This document shows, piece after piece, positions 8,302-15,582 of a DNA stretch of 64,000 nt. Origin of the DNA: an uncultured Prevotellaceae bacterium. Lineage in GTDB: Bacteria > Bacteroidota > Bacteroidia > Bacteroidales > Bacteroidaceae. Below the pieces are notes generated by a model, which was not told the DNA's origin, did no database searches, and was given only the letters and a program-made list of their open reading frames with translations. Position 1 is the stretch's first letter, and each line of letters begins with the position of its first letter. Made by a program: the position numbers and the translations under genes. Where the stretch lies: NCBI GenBank assembly GCA_946186505.1, contig CAMHNI010000005.1, positions 62,001-126,000 of the forward strand, written 5' to 3'.

Positions 8302-8475
8302 TTACAGATAAGAAAGACGTAGCGCGTCGAAACAGTAGGTATTCAGTATAGGGATGCCGCCCTCGGTCAGTGCCTTGAACTCACCCATGCGCCACGCCTG
8401 CTGGCGGTCGGCAGAGAGGTAAAAAACACTGCCGAAGTGCTTATTTGGGCGCGACTTGGCGAGGTCGATCCGGTT
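8302..8475 (-). pseudogene. DUF3990 remnant immediately after the tolC-like stop
   Basis: Directly after the outer-membrane factor's TAA and in the same frame, 57 codons read RIDLAKSRPNKHFGSVFYLS, then ADRQQAWRMGEFKALTEGG, then IPILNTYCFDALRLSYL and stop. FG-x-x-FYLS...QAWRM...GGIPI resembles the core of DUF3990 proteins, which are related to the ADP-ribosyltransferase fold. Start and C-terminus are missing. It is inverted relative to the DUF3791 remnant, so the module was both deleted and rearranged. Confidence 0.5.
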
Positions 8476-9858
8476 TTACTGTCCTGTGGCATGACGGTAC
8501 TCCAGGAGTTTGTTCTGGTAGTCAGCATAAGCATCGGTGCGGCGGTCGAGTGACTGCTGGTAGAGCAGTTGGGCTTCGAGCAGGTCGCTCATTTTCGAGG
8601 TACCAGCCTTGTAGTAGTCGCGGTTCAGACGAAGGTTCTCTTCGGCCTGCTCGATGCTGCGCTGGGTAATCTGAAGTTGCTGACGAGATTCTTCTACATT
8701 GTTCCAGGCGTTCTGCATGCTTATCTTCAGCAGCTGCGAGTTGTCGGCCAGTTGCTCCTCGGCTTGTTGCTGGGCAATCTTCTTGCGTTTGACGGCATGG
8801 GAACCGCCCCACCAGTCAGAAATAGGTACGCTGACGGTGGCGAACACCATACCGAAAGATCGGTCGTTATCAAGCAGATTGTGATAGTTGTAGCCGGCAC
8901 CGACGCCTACCGTTGGCAGGTTCTTGCCCACTTCCATTTTGTGTTGCAGTTTAGTCGCCTCGACTTGTTTGTTCAACAATCGGTATTCGGGTGTTCCCAG
9001 TAATGACTGGTCGAAATCTTGCTTGATGACCTGCTGCGACGAGCCGCCGATAATCTCTGTGCTTTCGACGCTAAACTGTTCGCTGTTGAGACCACAATAT
9101 TGAGCCATTAGCAGGCGCACGATGCCGATGCCATTCTGTAGTTTCAGTTTCTGACTCTCCACATCGTTCTGGCGCAGTTGCACTTGCAGCAGGTCATTCT
9201 TCATGGCGACACCTGCACGCACGGCCACATCGACATCCTTATGGATATCAGCCAATAGGGCTTGTACGGCCTCGATGGTCTTCATCTTCTCCTGCAGCGA
9301 AACCAGCTGCCAGTAGTATTGCTCGGTTTGCTTTTCCACGTCGTTTTCTGAGAGTTGCAGTTGCAAGCGACTTACATCTTCGCCCACTTTGGCGAGTTTG
9401 TTACCATTGATAATCTGCCCGCCGGCAAAGATAGGCTGCACGGCCGTAACACCTGCGATGGTACCGTTCTTCATCATCGACATGCTGATGGGACTTCCCA
9501 TAGCTGCGAGAGCCTCGGCAGGCAGCATTTGAGCCAGCGAAGCACCCAATTCTGGAGAGATATAATCAGAGGGATTCACGTCCATCTTTGCCATGCCTTT
9601 ATTAGCATTAAACCAGAGACCTGTACCGCTAACAGATGGGAAGTACTTCGTGAAAGCTTCCTTGCGCTGCTGCTGAGCAGCGTCGATGGCGTGTTTGGCA
9701 TTGCGAATGGCAATGTTATTCTGCAGGGCAGAGTCCTTTAACTGCTGCAGAGAGAGAATACCCTCCCCCGCCCCCTCCCTGTGAGTGAGGGGAGTGGTTA
9801 CCTGTGCTGATATTGATAGGCAGGATGCTGCCATAAACGATAACAGTAATTTTTTCAT
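8476..9858 (-). CDS. TolC-like outer-membrane efflux factor
   Basis: 460 residues with a signal peptide (MKKLLLSFMAASCLSISAQ) and the two long coiled-coil repeats of the TolC/OEP family, ending YRHATGQ as these proteins do. It forms the outer-membrane duct for the RND pump and adaptor upstream in the same operon. Residues about 21-33 (TTPLTHREGAGEG) are encoded by a G/C-rich palindrome (9760-9798) inserted just after the signal cleavage site and absent from the usual layout of the family. A 142-bp gap containing two more repeats separates it from the RND gene. Confidence 0.92.
   Translation of the reverse strand: MKKLLLSFMAASCLSISAQVTTPLTHREGAGEGILSLQQLKDSALQNNIAIRNAKHAIDAAQQQRKEAFTKYFPSVSGTGLWFNANKGMAKMDVNPSDYISPELGASLAQMLPAEALAAMGSPISMSMMKNGTIAGVTAVQPIFAGGQIINGNKLAKVGEDVSRLQLQLSENDVEKQTEQYYWQLVSLQEKMKTIEAVQALLADIHKDVDVAVRAGVAMKNDLLQVQLRQNDVESQKLKLQNGIGIVRLLMAQYCGLNSEQFSVESTEIIGGSSQQVIKQDFDQSLLGTPEYRLLNKQVEATKLQHKMEVGKNLPTVGVGAGYNYHNLLDNDRSFGMVFATVSVPISDWWGGSHAVKRKKIAQQQAEEQLADNSQLLKISMQNAWNNVEESRQQLQITQRSIEQAEENLRLNRDYYKAGTSKMSDLLEAQLLYQQSLDRRTDAYADYQNKLLEYRHATGQ
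9760..9798. repeat. G/C-rich palindrome, family B copy 1, inside the tolC-like gene
   Basis: An imperfect palindrome, CCCCTCCCT-GTG-AGTGAGGGG at its heart, lies wholly inside the coding sequence and adds about 13 residues in frame. It resembles the copies at 9891-9925 and 11619-11667. Confidence 0.7.
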
Positions 9859-9890
9859 AATTGTATCTTATTCTCTATTTTAAAGTCTAT

Positions 9891-9925
9891 CTACTCCCCT
9901 CCATTTAGGGAGGGGATGGGGGTGG
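9891..9925. repeat. G/C-rich palindrome, family B copy 2, intergenic
   Basis: CTCCCCTCC-ATTT-AGGGAGGGG with further G/C-rich flank. It lies in the gap between the RND and TolC-like genes and shares the CCCCTCC/GGAGGGG arms of the intragenic copies. Confidence 0.65.
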
Positions 9926-9937
9926 ATCTTCTATTAT

Positions 9938-10018
9938 GTCGAAACCTTAACTTCATTGAGCTTTCTCACGTTCGGTCATGTAAGCGAGCTTTCATGACTC
10001 TCACTTAGTCGAAACCTT
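9938..10018. repeat. Palindromic element, family A copy 2, in 11-bp direct repeats
   Basis: GTCGAAACCTT occurs at 9938-9948 and 10008-10018. The 59 bp between (9949-10007), read on the minus strand, start TAAGTGAGAG and carry arms TCATGAAAGC / GCTTACATGA then CCGAACG, the same order as copy 1 (5224-5285). It cuts the 3' end of the RND gene so that the protein ends KVSTK with a stop provided by the element. Confidence 0.75.
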
Positions 10019-13000
10019 CCAATAAATAACGGGCAACATCGTCACCACCATGATGAGCGAGCCGATACCGCCGGCAAAGATAGTGACACCCACGGGCATC
10101 CAGAACGAACTCTGGGCGATAATCATTGGGACGACACCAACGGCAGTAGTAGCTGTCGTCAGGAAGATGGGCACCATACGGCGCTTACCAGCTTCGTAGG
10201 CAGCTTGCTTAACTGCAGCGTTATAGCCCTGTCGATCCACAGTCCAATCGCCATGTTCCGCTACATATTTCTTAATCAAATCAATGGCATGCTCGAAGAT
10301 GAGAATCTCGTTACGCATAATCATTCCCATGAGCGTGATAAGTCCGAAGATAGAGGTAAGACCGAGGGCGCGGTCCATCAGCCCAAGACCTATCAAGGCT
10401 CCTGGCGTCATCAGTCCTAATGCTGCCATACAAACCAGTGTGATGCCGTATTTCTTGAAGTTAAACAACAGGAAGAAGAACACGATGATCATTGCGATTG
10501 CTATACCGCCTGCAATCTGCGGCAGAGCCTCGTCGCCGTATTCTATCTCACCACCTACCTCGCTGCGAACACCCTGAGGCAGTTTTATCTCCTCTTGCAT
10601 GATGCGGGCGATTTCCTTCTCTACAGGAGCAGTATAAACACCCTGTGCAAACTGTGCCGTAACGGTGATGCAGCGCTCACCGCCGCGATGTATGATGCGA
10701 CTCTCACTCCACTGGGGCTTCACCTTGGCTATCTGACGAAGTGGTACGGTACTGTTTGTACTGTTCAGACCGCCGGAAAGCATGGTTACTGGCGATGTGA
10801 TGCCAAGATTTTCAATATCAGAGTAGGTCATGTCGGCAGCGTCCTTGGCCACGATAGGCAATTCGTAGTTGCCATTCCATATCTGACCTACACGCAGGTC
10901 GCTCGACGTGGCGCTGAGTGCCAGCTGTGCGGTGGTACGTGTGATGCCGAGTTGTGCTGAGGTGACGGGGTCAAGCTCGACATTGATAATAGGATAAGGC
11001 TGCAGGTAGTCGGTATGTACCCACTCCAGCTCTGGCATCTGGCGCATGCGTTCCATCAGGCGTTCGGCAGCGACGTGCAACGAGTCGATGTTTTCGCCAT
11101 AGAACCGGTATTCCAGTTCGCTCACCTCCAGATAATCCAGTCGCTTGAACTTGACGTAGGCATTGGGGAACGCCTCGCTCAGTTGGGGCTGATAATCTGC
11201 CAACAATTCTAATGTGGCCTTGTCGCTCTTGGTGTTGACAATGAACTGAGCATAGTTGTTGCCCGCCATCTGAGGCGCGTAGGCATCCATGAAGCGGGGC
11301 GACGAACAGCCAATGAAACCAGTGATGCCGGTGATGCGTTCATCTTTCTCCAACGCATGCTGCACGGAATCGGCTATCAGTTCCGTCTCGGCCAGTCCCT
11401 TGCCGTCGGGCAGGAATATCTCTACGGCAAACTGGTCGCGGTCGGCGTATGGGAAGAGGCGTATCTTCAGCGTTGGTGCAATGAGTGTCGATAACAGGAT
11501 GACACCAATGCCGCCACCGATGGTGAGCCAAGGATACTGGAAGGTCCAGCCAAGTACGTGGTTATAGGTGTTCTGCACCCATTTCGTAATAGCATTACCG
11601 CCAGAAGCCTCCCCAGCAGACCCACCCCCCAGCCCCTCCCTGTGAGGGAGGGGCTGGGGGGTGGGTCTTTTGATAATATGCACCTCGAGGAACGGGATGA
11701 CTGTCACAGCCAGGAAGAGCGACATCATCAGGTTGATGGTAATGGTGATGGGGAAATCCACCAGACAGTCGTGGAATACACCCTTCATCGTTAGGAGGAA
11801 GGGGTAGAAGATAGCACAGATACAGATGGTGGCCAGCATCATCGGCATAAAATACTGCTTGGCCGACTCAATAGCGGCGACTTTCGGCTCGTAACCTTTT
11901 CCTAAATACTCCAGATAGCCGTCGATAACCACAATAGAGTTATCCACAATCATTCCTAACACCACAATAAGGGCCGCTAATGTGACGATGTTCAGCTCGA
12001 TACCTATCATATACATGATGGCTACCGAAACGAACGTACTCAGCGGTATGGTGATAGATGCCACGATGGCCGAGCGCAAGGGAAAAAGTACCATCATCAC
12101 AAGGATAATGATTGCCATAGAGATGAGCAGGTCGCGCAGGAACGACGTGATACTCATCGTGACCACCTTCGGTTTATCGGCAATGCGAGTCACGTTCACA
12201 TCATCGGGCAGTTCGTTCTGGCGGAACTCTTCGAGCACCTTATCCACAGCATCGCCATACTGCATGACGTTGTTGCCTGGTGTCATCTCCATCGATATGA
12301 GCATACAGGGGTGACCGTTCTGCTCTATACGGCTCGCCATTGGCTCATACTCACGCTTTACTCGTGCAATATCTCTTACACGCACCACCTTCCCGGTGGC
12401 AGCGTCGCTGTAGATAATCTGATTGGCAATTTCCTCCTCGCTGTTCTCCATCGCTTCAATATGGATGGGTATCTGCTGGTCGTCGTCGCTGATACTGCCA
12501 CTCATCGTTGTGATGCCTTGGCCTTGCAGACGAGTGAAGAGCATCTGCTGTCCGATGCCGTAGGCCTGCAGGCGTTGACGGTCTATATACAGTGAAATCT
12601 GCTCCTTCTGTTCGCCGAAGAGTTTCACATTGGCTACTGATGGGATGCGGCGCAGTCGGTCGCTCAGGTCGTCGCTGTACTGTTTCAGTTCCCGATAACT
12701 GCGCAGGTCGCTCTCGATGGCCACGAGCAGAGCCGACGTATTGCCGAAGTCATCGTTAACCACGATAGCGAGCACTCCCGATGGCAGCTGGGGCTTGAAG
12801 GCATTCAGACCATGTTTTATTTTGCTCCATACCTCATCTTTGTTGTTCACATCGTCGTTGAGCTTCACCATCACAATGCACATGCCGTTCTGCGATGTGG
12901 TGGTGGTCTTTTCGCGGTTCACCTCGCCGTAGGTAAACAGATATCGCTCCAACGGACGAGCCACCTGCTGTTCAACCTCCTCGCTGGTAGCTCCTGGATA

Positions 13001-13162
13001 GACGGCTACCACCACTCCCTGACGGATAGTGGCATGAGGAAACTCGTCCTTCGGCATCACGTACATGCCGTAGATGCCCATCACAAACAGAATCACTACT
13101 ATCAGTAGTGTTATAGGGTAATGCTCCAATGGCCATTTCAGCCAATTCATCTTCTTTTCCAT
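10001..13162 (-). CDS. RND-family efflux pump inner-membrane transporter
   Basis: 1053 residues of the AcrB/HAE-RND type: one N-terminal membrane helix, two large periplasmic loops and two sets of membrane helices. TM4 carries GMIVDNSIVVID, the position of the proton-relay acids. It works with the TolC-like factor downstream and the MFP adaptor upstream (30 bp away) to export drugs or other hydrophobic compounds. A 49-bp palindrome (11619-11667) is inserted in frame after TM6 and encodes RPTPQPLPHREGLGGGS in the cytoplasmic linker before TM7. A family A repeat alters its last codon and stop. Confidence 0.93.
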   Translation of the reverse strand: MEKKMNWLKWPLEHYPITLLIVVILFVMGIYGMYVMPKDEFPHATIRQGVVVAVYPGATSEEVEQQVARPLERYLFTYGEVNREKTTTTSQNGMCIVMVKLNDDVNNKDEVWSKIKHGLNAFKPQLPSGVLAIVVNDDFGNTSALLVAIESDLRSYRELKQYSDDLSDRLRRIPSVANVKLFGEQKEQISLYIDRQRLQAYGIGQQMLFTRLQGQGITTMSGSISDDDQQIPIHIEAMENSEEEIANQIIYSDAATGKVVRVRDIARVKREYEPMASRIEQNGHPCMLISMEMTPGNNVMQYGDAVDKVLEEFRQNELPDDVNVTRIADKPKVVTMSITSFLRDLLISMAIIILVMMVLFPLRSAIVASITIPLSTFVSVAIMYMIGIELNIVTLAALIVVLGMIVDNSIVVIDGYLEYLGKGYEPKVAAIESAKQYFMPMMLATICICAIFYPFLLTMKGVFHDCLVDFPITITINLMMSLFLAVTVIPFLEVHIIKRPTPQPLPHREGLGGGSAGEASGGNAITKWVQNTYNHVLGWTFQYPWLTIGGGIGVILLSTLIAPTLKIRLFPYADRDQFAVEIFLPDGKGLAETELIADSVQHALEKDERITGITGFIGCSSPRFMDAYAPQMAGNNYAQFIVNTKSDKATLELLADYQPQLSEAFPNAYVKFKRLDYLEVSELEYRFYGENIDSLHVAAERLMERMRQMPELEWVHTDYLQPYPIINVELDPVTSAQLGITRTTAQLALSATSSDLRVGQIWNGNYELPIVAKDAADMTYSDIENLGITSPVTMLSGGLNSTNSTVPLRQIAKVKPQWSESRIIHRGGERCITVTAQFAQGVYTAPVEKEIARIMQEEIKLPQGVRSEVGGEIEYGDEALPQIAGGIAIAMIIVFFFLLFNFKKYGITLVCMAALGLMTPGALIGLGLMDRALGLTSIFGLITLMGMIMRNEILIFEHAIDLIKKYVAEHGDWTVDRQGYNAAVKQAAYEAGKRRMVPIFLTTATTAVGVVPMIIAQSSFWMPVGVTIFAGGIGSLIMVVTMLPVIYWKVSTK
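11619..11667. repeat. 49-bp palindrome with perfect 23-bp arms inside the RND gene
   Basis: GACCCACCCCCCAGCC...CCCT (23 bp), loop GTG, then the exact reverse complement. It lies in frame in the pump gene and adds about 16 residues between TM6 and TM7. It is the most perfect of the family B copies in the window. Confidence 0.85.
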
Positions 13163-13192
13163 AATTATGAATTATGCATTATGAATTATGCA

Positions 13193-14248
13193 TTAATAAA
13201 CCACCTTCGTTCCTTCGCTCAACTTCTGATAGCCCTCTGTCACGACGCGCTGTCCGTTCTCAATACCGCTGGTAATGGCGATGCGGTTGCCCTGCGTATC
13301 ACCAGTAGTCACCATAGTACGATGGGCCGTGCTGTCCTTGGAAATCGTCCACACAAAGAGCGTTCCGTCAGCCTTACGTTGCACGGCAGTTACAGGTATC
13401 AAGACATCCCCTCCTTGGGAAAGGCTACGGGTAGGCGAGCATTGCTCGGGAATGGGGCTTGGGGAGGCTTTGAACTGAACATTCGCCACCATCCCTGGCA
13501 GCAGTTTCCTGTCGCCGTTTGGTACGTTGATTCTCACCACGTATGTGTGTGTGAGCGCGTCTGCCTGTATCCCTTTTTCTATTCTGCTGCCATTCACCTG
13601 CTTCTGTGCTGCCTCCACGGTGATGGTTGAAGGTGTTGATGCTGTAATTCCACTTACCTCAGCCTCGGGAATAGCCACCTTCACCTTCACGCTGCTGATG
13701 TCGAGGATGGTCACAACGGCTTGCGATGGCATTGCCGTCTCGCCGGCACCCACCAGTTTTCTGCCGATGACACCGCTAACTGGAGCTGTCAATCGACAGT
13801 CGGCCAGATTCTTCTTGGCTACCTCGTATTGCGACTTGGCCTGAGCCACCTTGCTCTGTATCTCCACCCACTGCACCTCGGGCAGCGAACCGTTGTCGTG
13901 CAGCATCTTATAGCGTTCCAGTGCATCATTAGCCTGATTCATCTGTGCTTCAGCACCATTCAGTAGGTTGCGTGCCTGCGTATCGTCCATCTCGGCAATA
14001 AGTTGTCCGCGGCTTACTGCCTGTCCCTCGTTTACCAGCATACGTTTCACCACGCCCATGCCTGTAAAACTGACGGCCGTACCCTCGTTTTCTTCTACGA
14101 TGCCTACGAAATCCTGTCCAGTCATATCGTTGGCCGATGATACCACTTCGGTTTTTACACGCGTTGGAGCCTTTACTCCATTTTCTTTCTTCTGACCACA
14201 GCTACATATCAGTACCACAGTCATAAGTCCTAAAACACCTTTTTTCAT
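13193..14248 (-). CDS. RND efflux periplasmic adaptor (MFP/HlyD-like) lipoprotein
   Basis: 351 residues from ATG 14248, chosen because it opens a lipoprotein signal (MKKGVLGLMTVVLICSC). The order is barrel strand, lipoyl half (GTAVSFTGMGVVKRML), coiled-coil hairpin (AQARNLLNGAEAQMNQAND...), second lipoyl half (RLTAPVSGVIGRKLV) and beta-barrel domain, as in AcrA/MexA adaptors. It bridges pump and outer-membrane duct. Residues encoded by 13402-13470 (SPSPIPEQCSPTRSLSQGG) interrupt the beta-barrel before DVLIPVTAVQRK and come from an inserted repeat. It is first in the efflux operon, divergent from an AraC regulator. Confidence 0.92.
   Translation of the reverse strand: MKKGVLGLMTVVLICSCGQKKENGVKAPTRVKTEVVSSANDMTGQDFVGIVEENEGTAVSFTGMGVVKRMLVNEGQAVSRGQLIAEMDDTQARNLLNGAEAQMNQANDALERYKMLHDNGSLPEVQWVEIQSKVAQAKSQYEVAKKNLADCRLTAPVSGVIGRKLVGAGETAMPSQAVVTILDISSVKVKVAIPEAEVSGITASTPSTITVEAAQKQVNGSRIEKGIQADALTHTYVVRINVPNGDRKLLPGMVANVQFKASPSPIPEQCSPTRSLSQGGDVLIPVTAVQRKADGTLFVWTISKDSTAHRTMVTTGDTQGNRIAITSGIENGQRVVTEGYQKLSEGTKVVY
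13402..13470. repeat. Inserted repeat with CTACGGGTAGGCG core inside the adaptor gene
   Basis: On the plus strand GGGAAAGGCTACGGGTAGGC is followed by GAGCATTGCTCGGGAATGGG, flanked by CCCCTCC on the left and GGGGAGG on the right. The same core (GAAAGACTACGGGTAGGCG...CGGGAATGG) recurs inside the GH2 gene near 42283-42345 on the other strand. It adds roughly 20 residues in frame. Confidence 0.7.
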
Positions 14249-14271
14249 ATCCTCTATGTTTGATTTTGGCG

Positions 14272-14280
14272 GCAAAATTA
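14272..14280 (-). promoter_or_regulatory. Promoter -7 box of the efflux operon (TAATTTTGC)
   Basis: Minus-strand TAATTTTGC, 23 bp upstream of the adaptor start. It faces away from the AraC promoter at 14400, making a compact divergent control region. Confidence 0.6.
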
Positions 14281-14399
14281 TCAATATTTCTCTTAACACC
14301 GATGTTCAAATAGGATTGTTATGTGGTCTATTTTTCTTACGCAAGCATAACAGAACATAAAAAAGGCAAAATAGAATGTTGATTATCGAACGAAATGCG

Positions 14400-14482
14400 T
14401 ACCTTTGCCGAAGAATCGGCGAAACTGCTTACGCTCGGCAAAATGAACGAGTTCTTTTGCTCTCGCTAAATCGCAGCTTTGC
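14400..14482 (+). promoter_or_regulatory. Promoter and structured leader (family A copy 3)
   Basis: TACCTTTGC (14400-14408) runs straight into a three-stem structure: hairpin GCCGA/TCGGC (14407-14420), outer stem GCGAAACTGC (14419-14428) with GCAGCTTTGC (14473-14482), and inner hairpin GCAAAATGAAC (14438-14448) with GTTCTTTTGC (14451-14460). The leader at 18313-18397 has the same plan with different but still pairing bases. Confidence 0.65.
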
Positions 14483-14491
14483 AACGTGAAA

Positions 14492-15415
14492 ATGGACATA
14501 ATTATGCAACAAGAAGAGATCACACTTCAAACACTGACCTCAAATGAAGACATTCAAGTAGGCTATTCCGACGACAACATCGTTATTGTTGACAGCATCC
14601 AGAAGTTTGCAGAGATTAGTGCCGCCCATGTGTCGATGAACGCCGTTGCCATCTGTACACAGGGCAAGACACAAGCTACTATCAATGGTCAACAGATTGA
14701 GTTACACCAGAACCAGGTAGCCATCATTCCCCATAGTGTAACGGTTACCGACCTGATGGTCAGCCCTGATTTCAACCTCAAGGCCATGTTCCTGACTAAT
14801 CGCATCCTGCAGAGTTTTTTACACGAGAAGATGAGCATCTGGAACGATTTGGTATATGTTCGGCGAATACATGTTATCTCTATGGAGGATGAAGACCTCC
14901 TGTTCTATACCAATTTCTATGAGATGCTCAGCGTGTGTTTCTTTAAGCATACCGACTATCCCTTACGTACCGATGTTATCCAATCGCTTCTGCGTGCTGC
15001 TATTCTCGGACTCTGCGGTGCCATAAAGCAGAGGATTCTAACAGATGGTGGGCGACCAAACTCCCAAACCAGTAAACACCCAATCTCCCAAACGACCAGT
15101 ACTCACTTCCAGCGTTTCCTCGACCTGTTGCACTCCACCGATGTGAAACACCGCACGGTGGAATGGTATGCCACCGAACTTTGCATCTCACCAAAACACC
15201 TTTCTGTGCTTTGCAAGAAACACTCTGGCAAGACAGCTAATGAATGGATTACAGAACACGTACTTGAGGACATCCGCTACTATCTGAAGCAAACCGACTA
15301 CAGCATCAAACAGATCTGCGACCTGTTGGGCTTCCCCAACACCTCGTTCTTCGGCAAGTACGTGAAGGATCACTTCGGCATGACACCAATGGAATTCAGA
15401 TTTGTAGATTTTTGA
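14492..15415 (+). CDS. AraC-family transcriptional regulator
   Basis: 307 residues from ATG 14492; GTG 14486 and ATG 14504 are possible alternatives. The N-terminal half is a cupin-like sensor (VAIIPHSVTVTDLMV), the C-terminal 100 residues are the double helix-turn-helix (WYATELCISPKHLSVLCKKH and DICDLLGFPNTSFFGKYVKDH-like). A linker rich in Ser/Thr/Gln (RPNSQTSKHPISQTTSTHF) is encoded by short near-repeats of CTCCCAAAC and looks inserted. It is divergent from the efflux operon and the probable regulator of it. Confidence 0.88.
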   Translation: MDIIMQQEEITLQTLTSNEDIQVGYSDDNIVIVDSIQKFAEISAAHVSMNAVAICTQGKTQATINGQQIELHQNQVAIIPHSVTVTDLMVSPDFNLKAMFLTNRILQSFLHEKMSIWNDLVYVRRIHVISMEDEDLLFYTNFYEMLSVCFFKHTDYPLRTDVIQSLLRAAILGLCGAIKQRILTDGGRPNSQTSKHPISQTTSTHFQRFLDLLHSTDVKHRTVEWYATELCISPKHLSVLCKKHSGKTANEWITEHVLEDIRYYLKQTDYSIKQICDLLGFPNTSFFGKYVKDHFGMTPMEFRFVDF

Positions 15416-15582
15416 CTTTAATATCACTTTTAAGCATAAGTCTTTACTTATCAGTTGCTTAGTTATGGTGATATTAAAATATTAAATATCACCTTTTTAT
15501 TCTTTTTGATAAATTTTTCGTCAATCTCTTGCATTTGCCTTCAAAATTTAGTATCTTTGTAACTACTTACAAAACTACAAAT

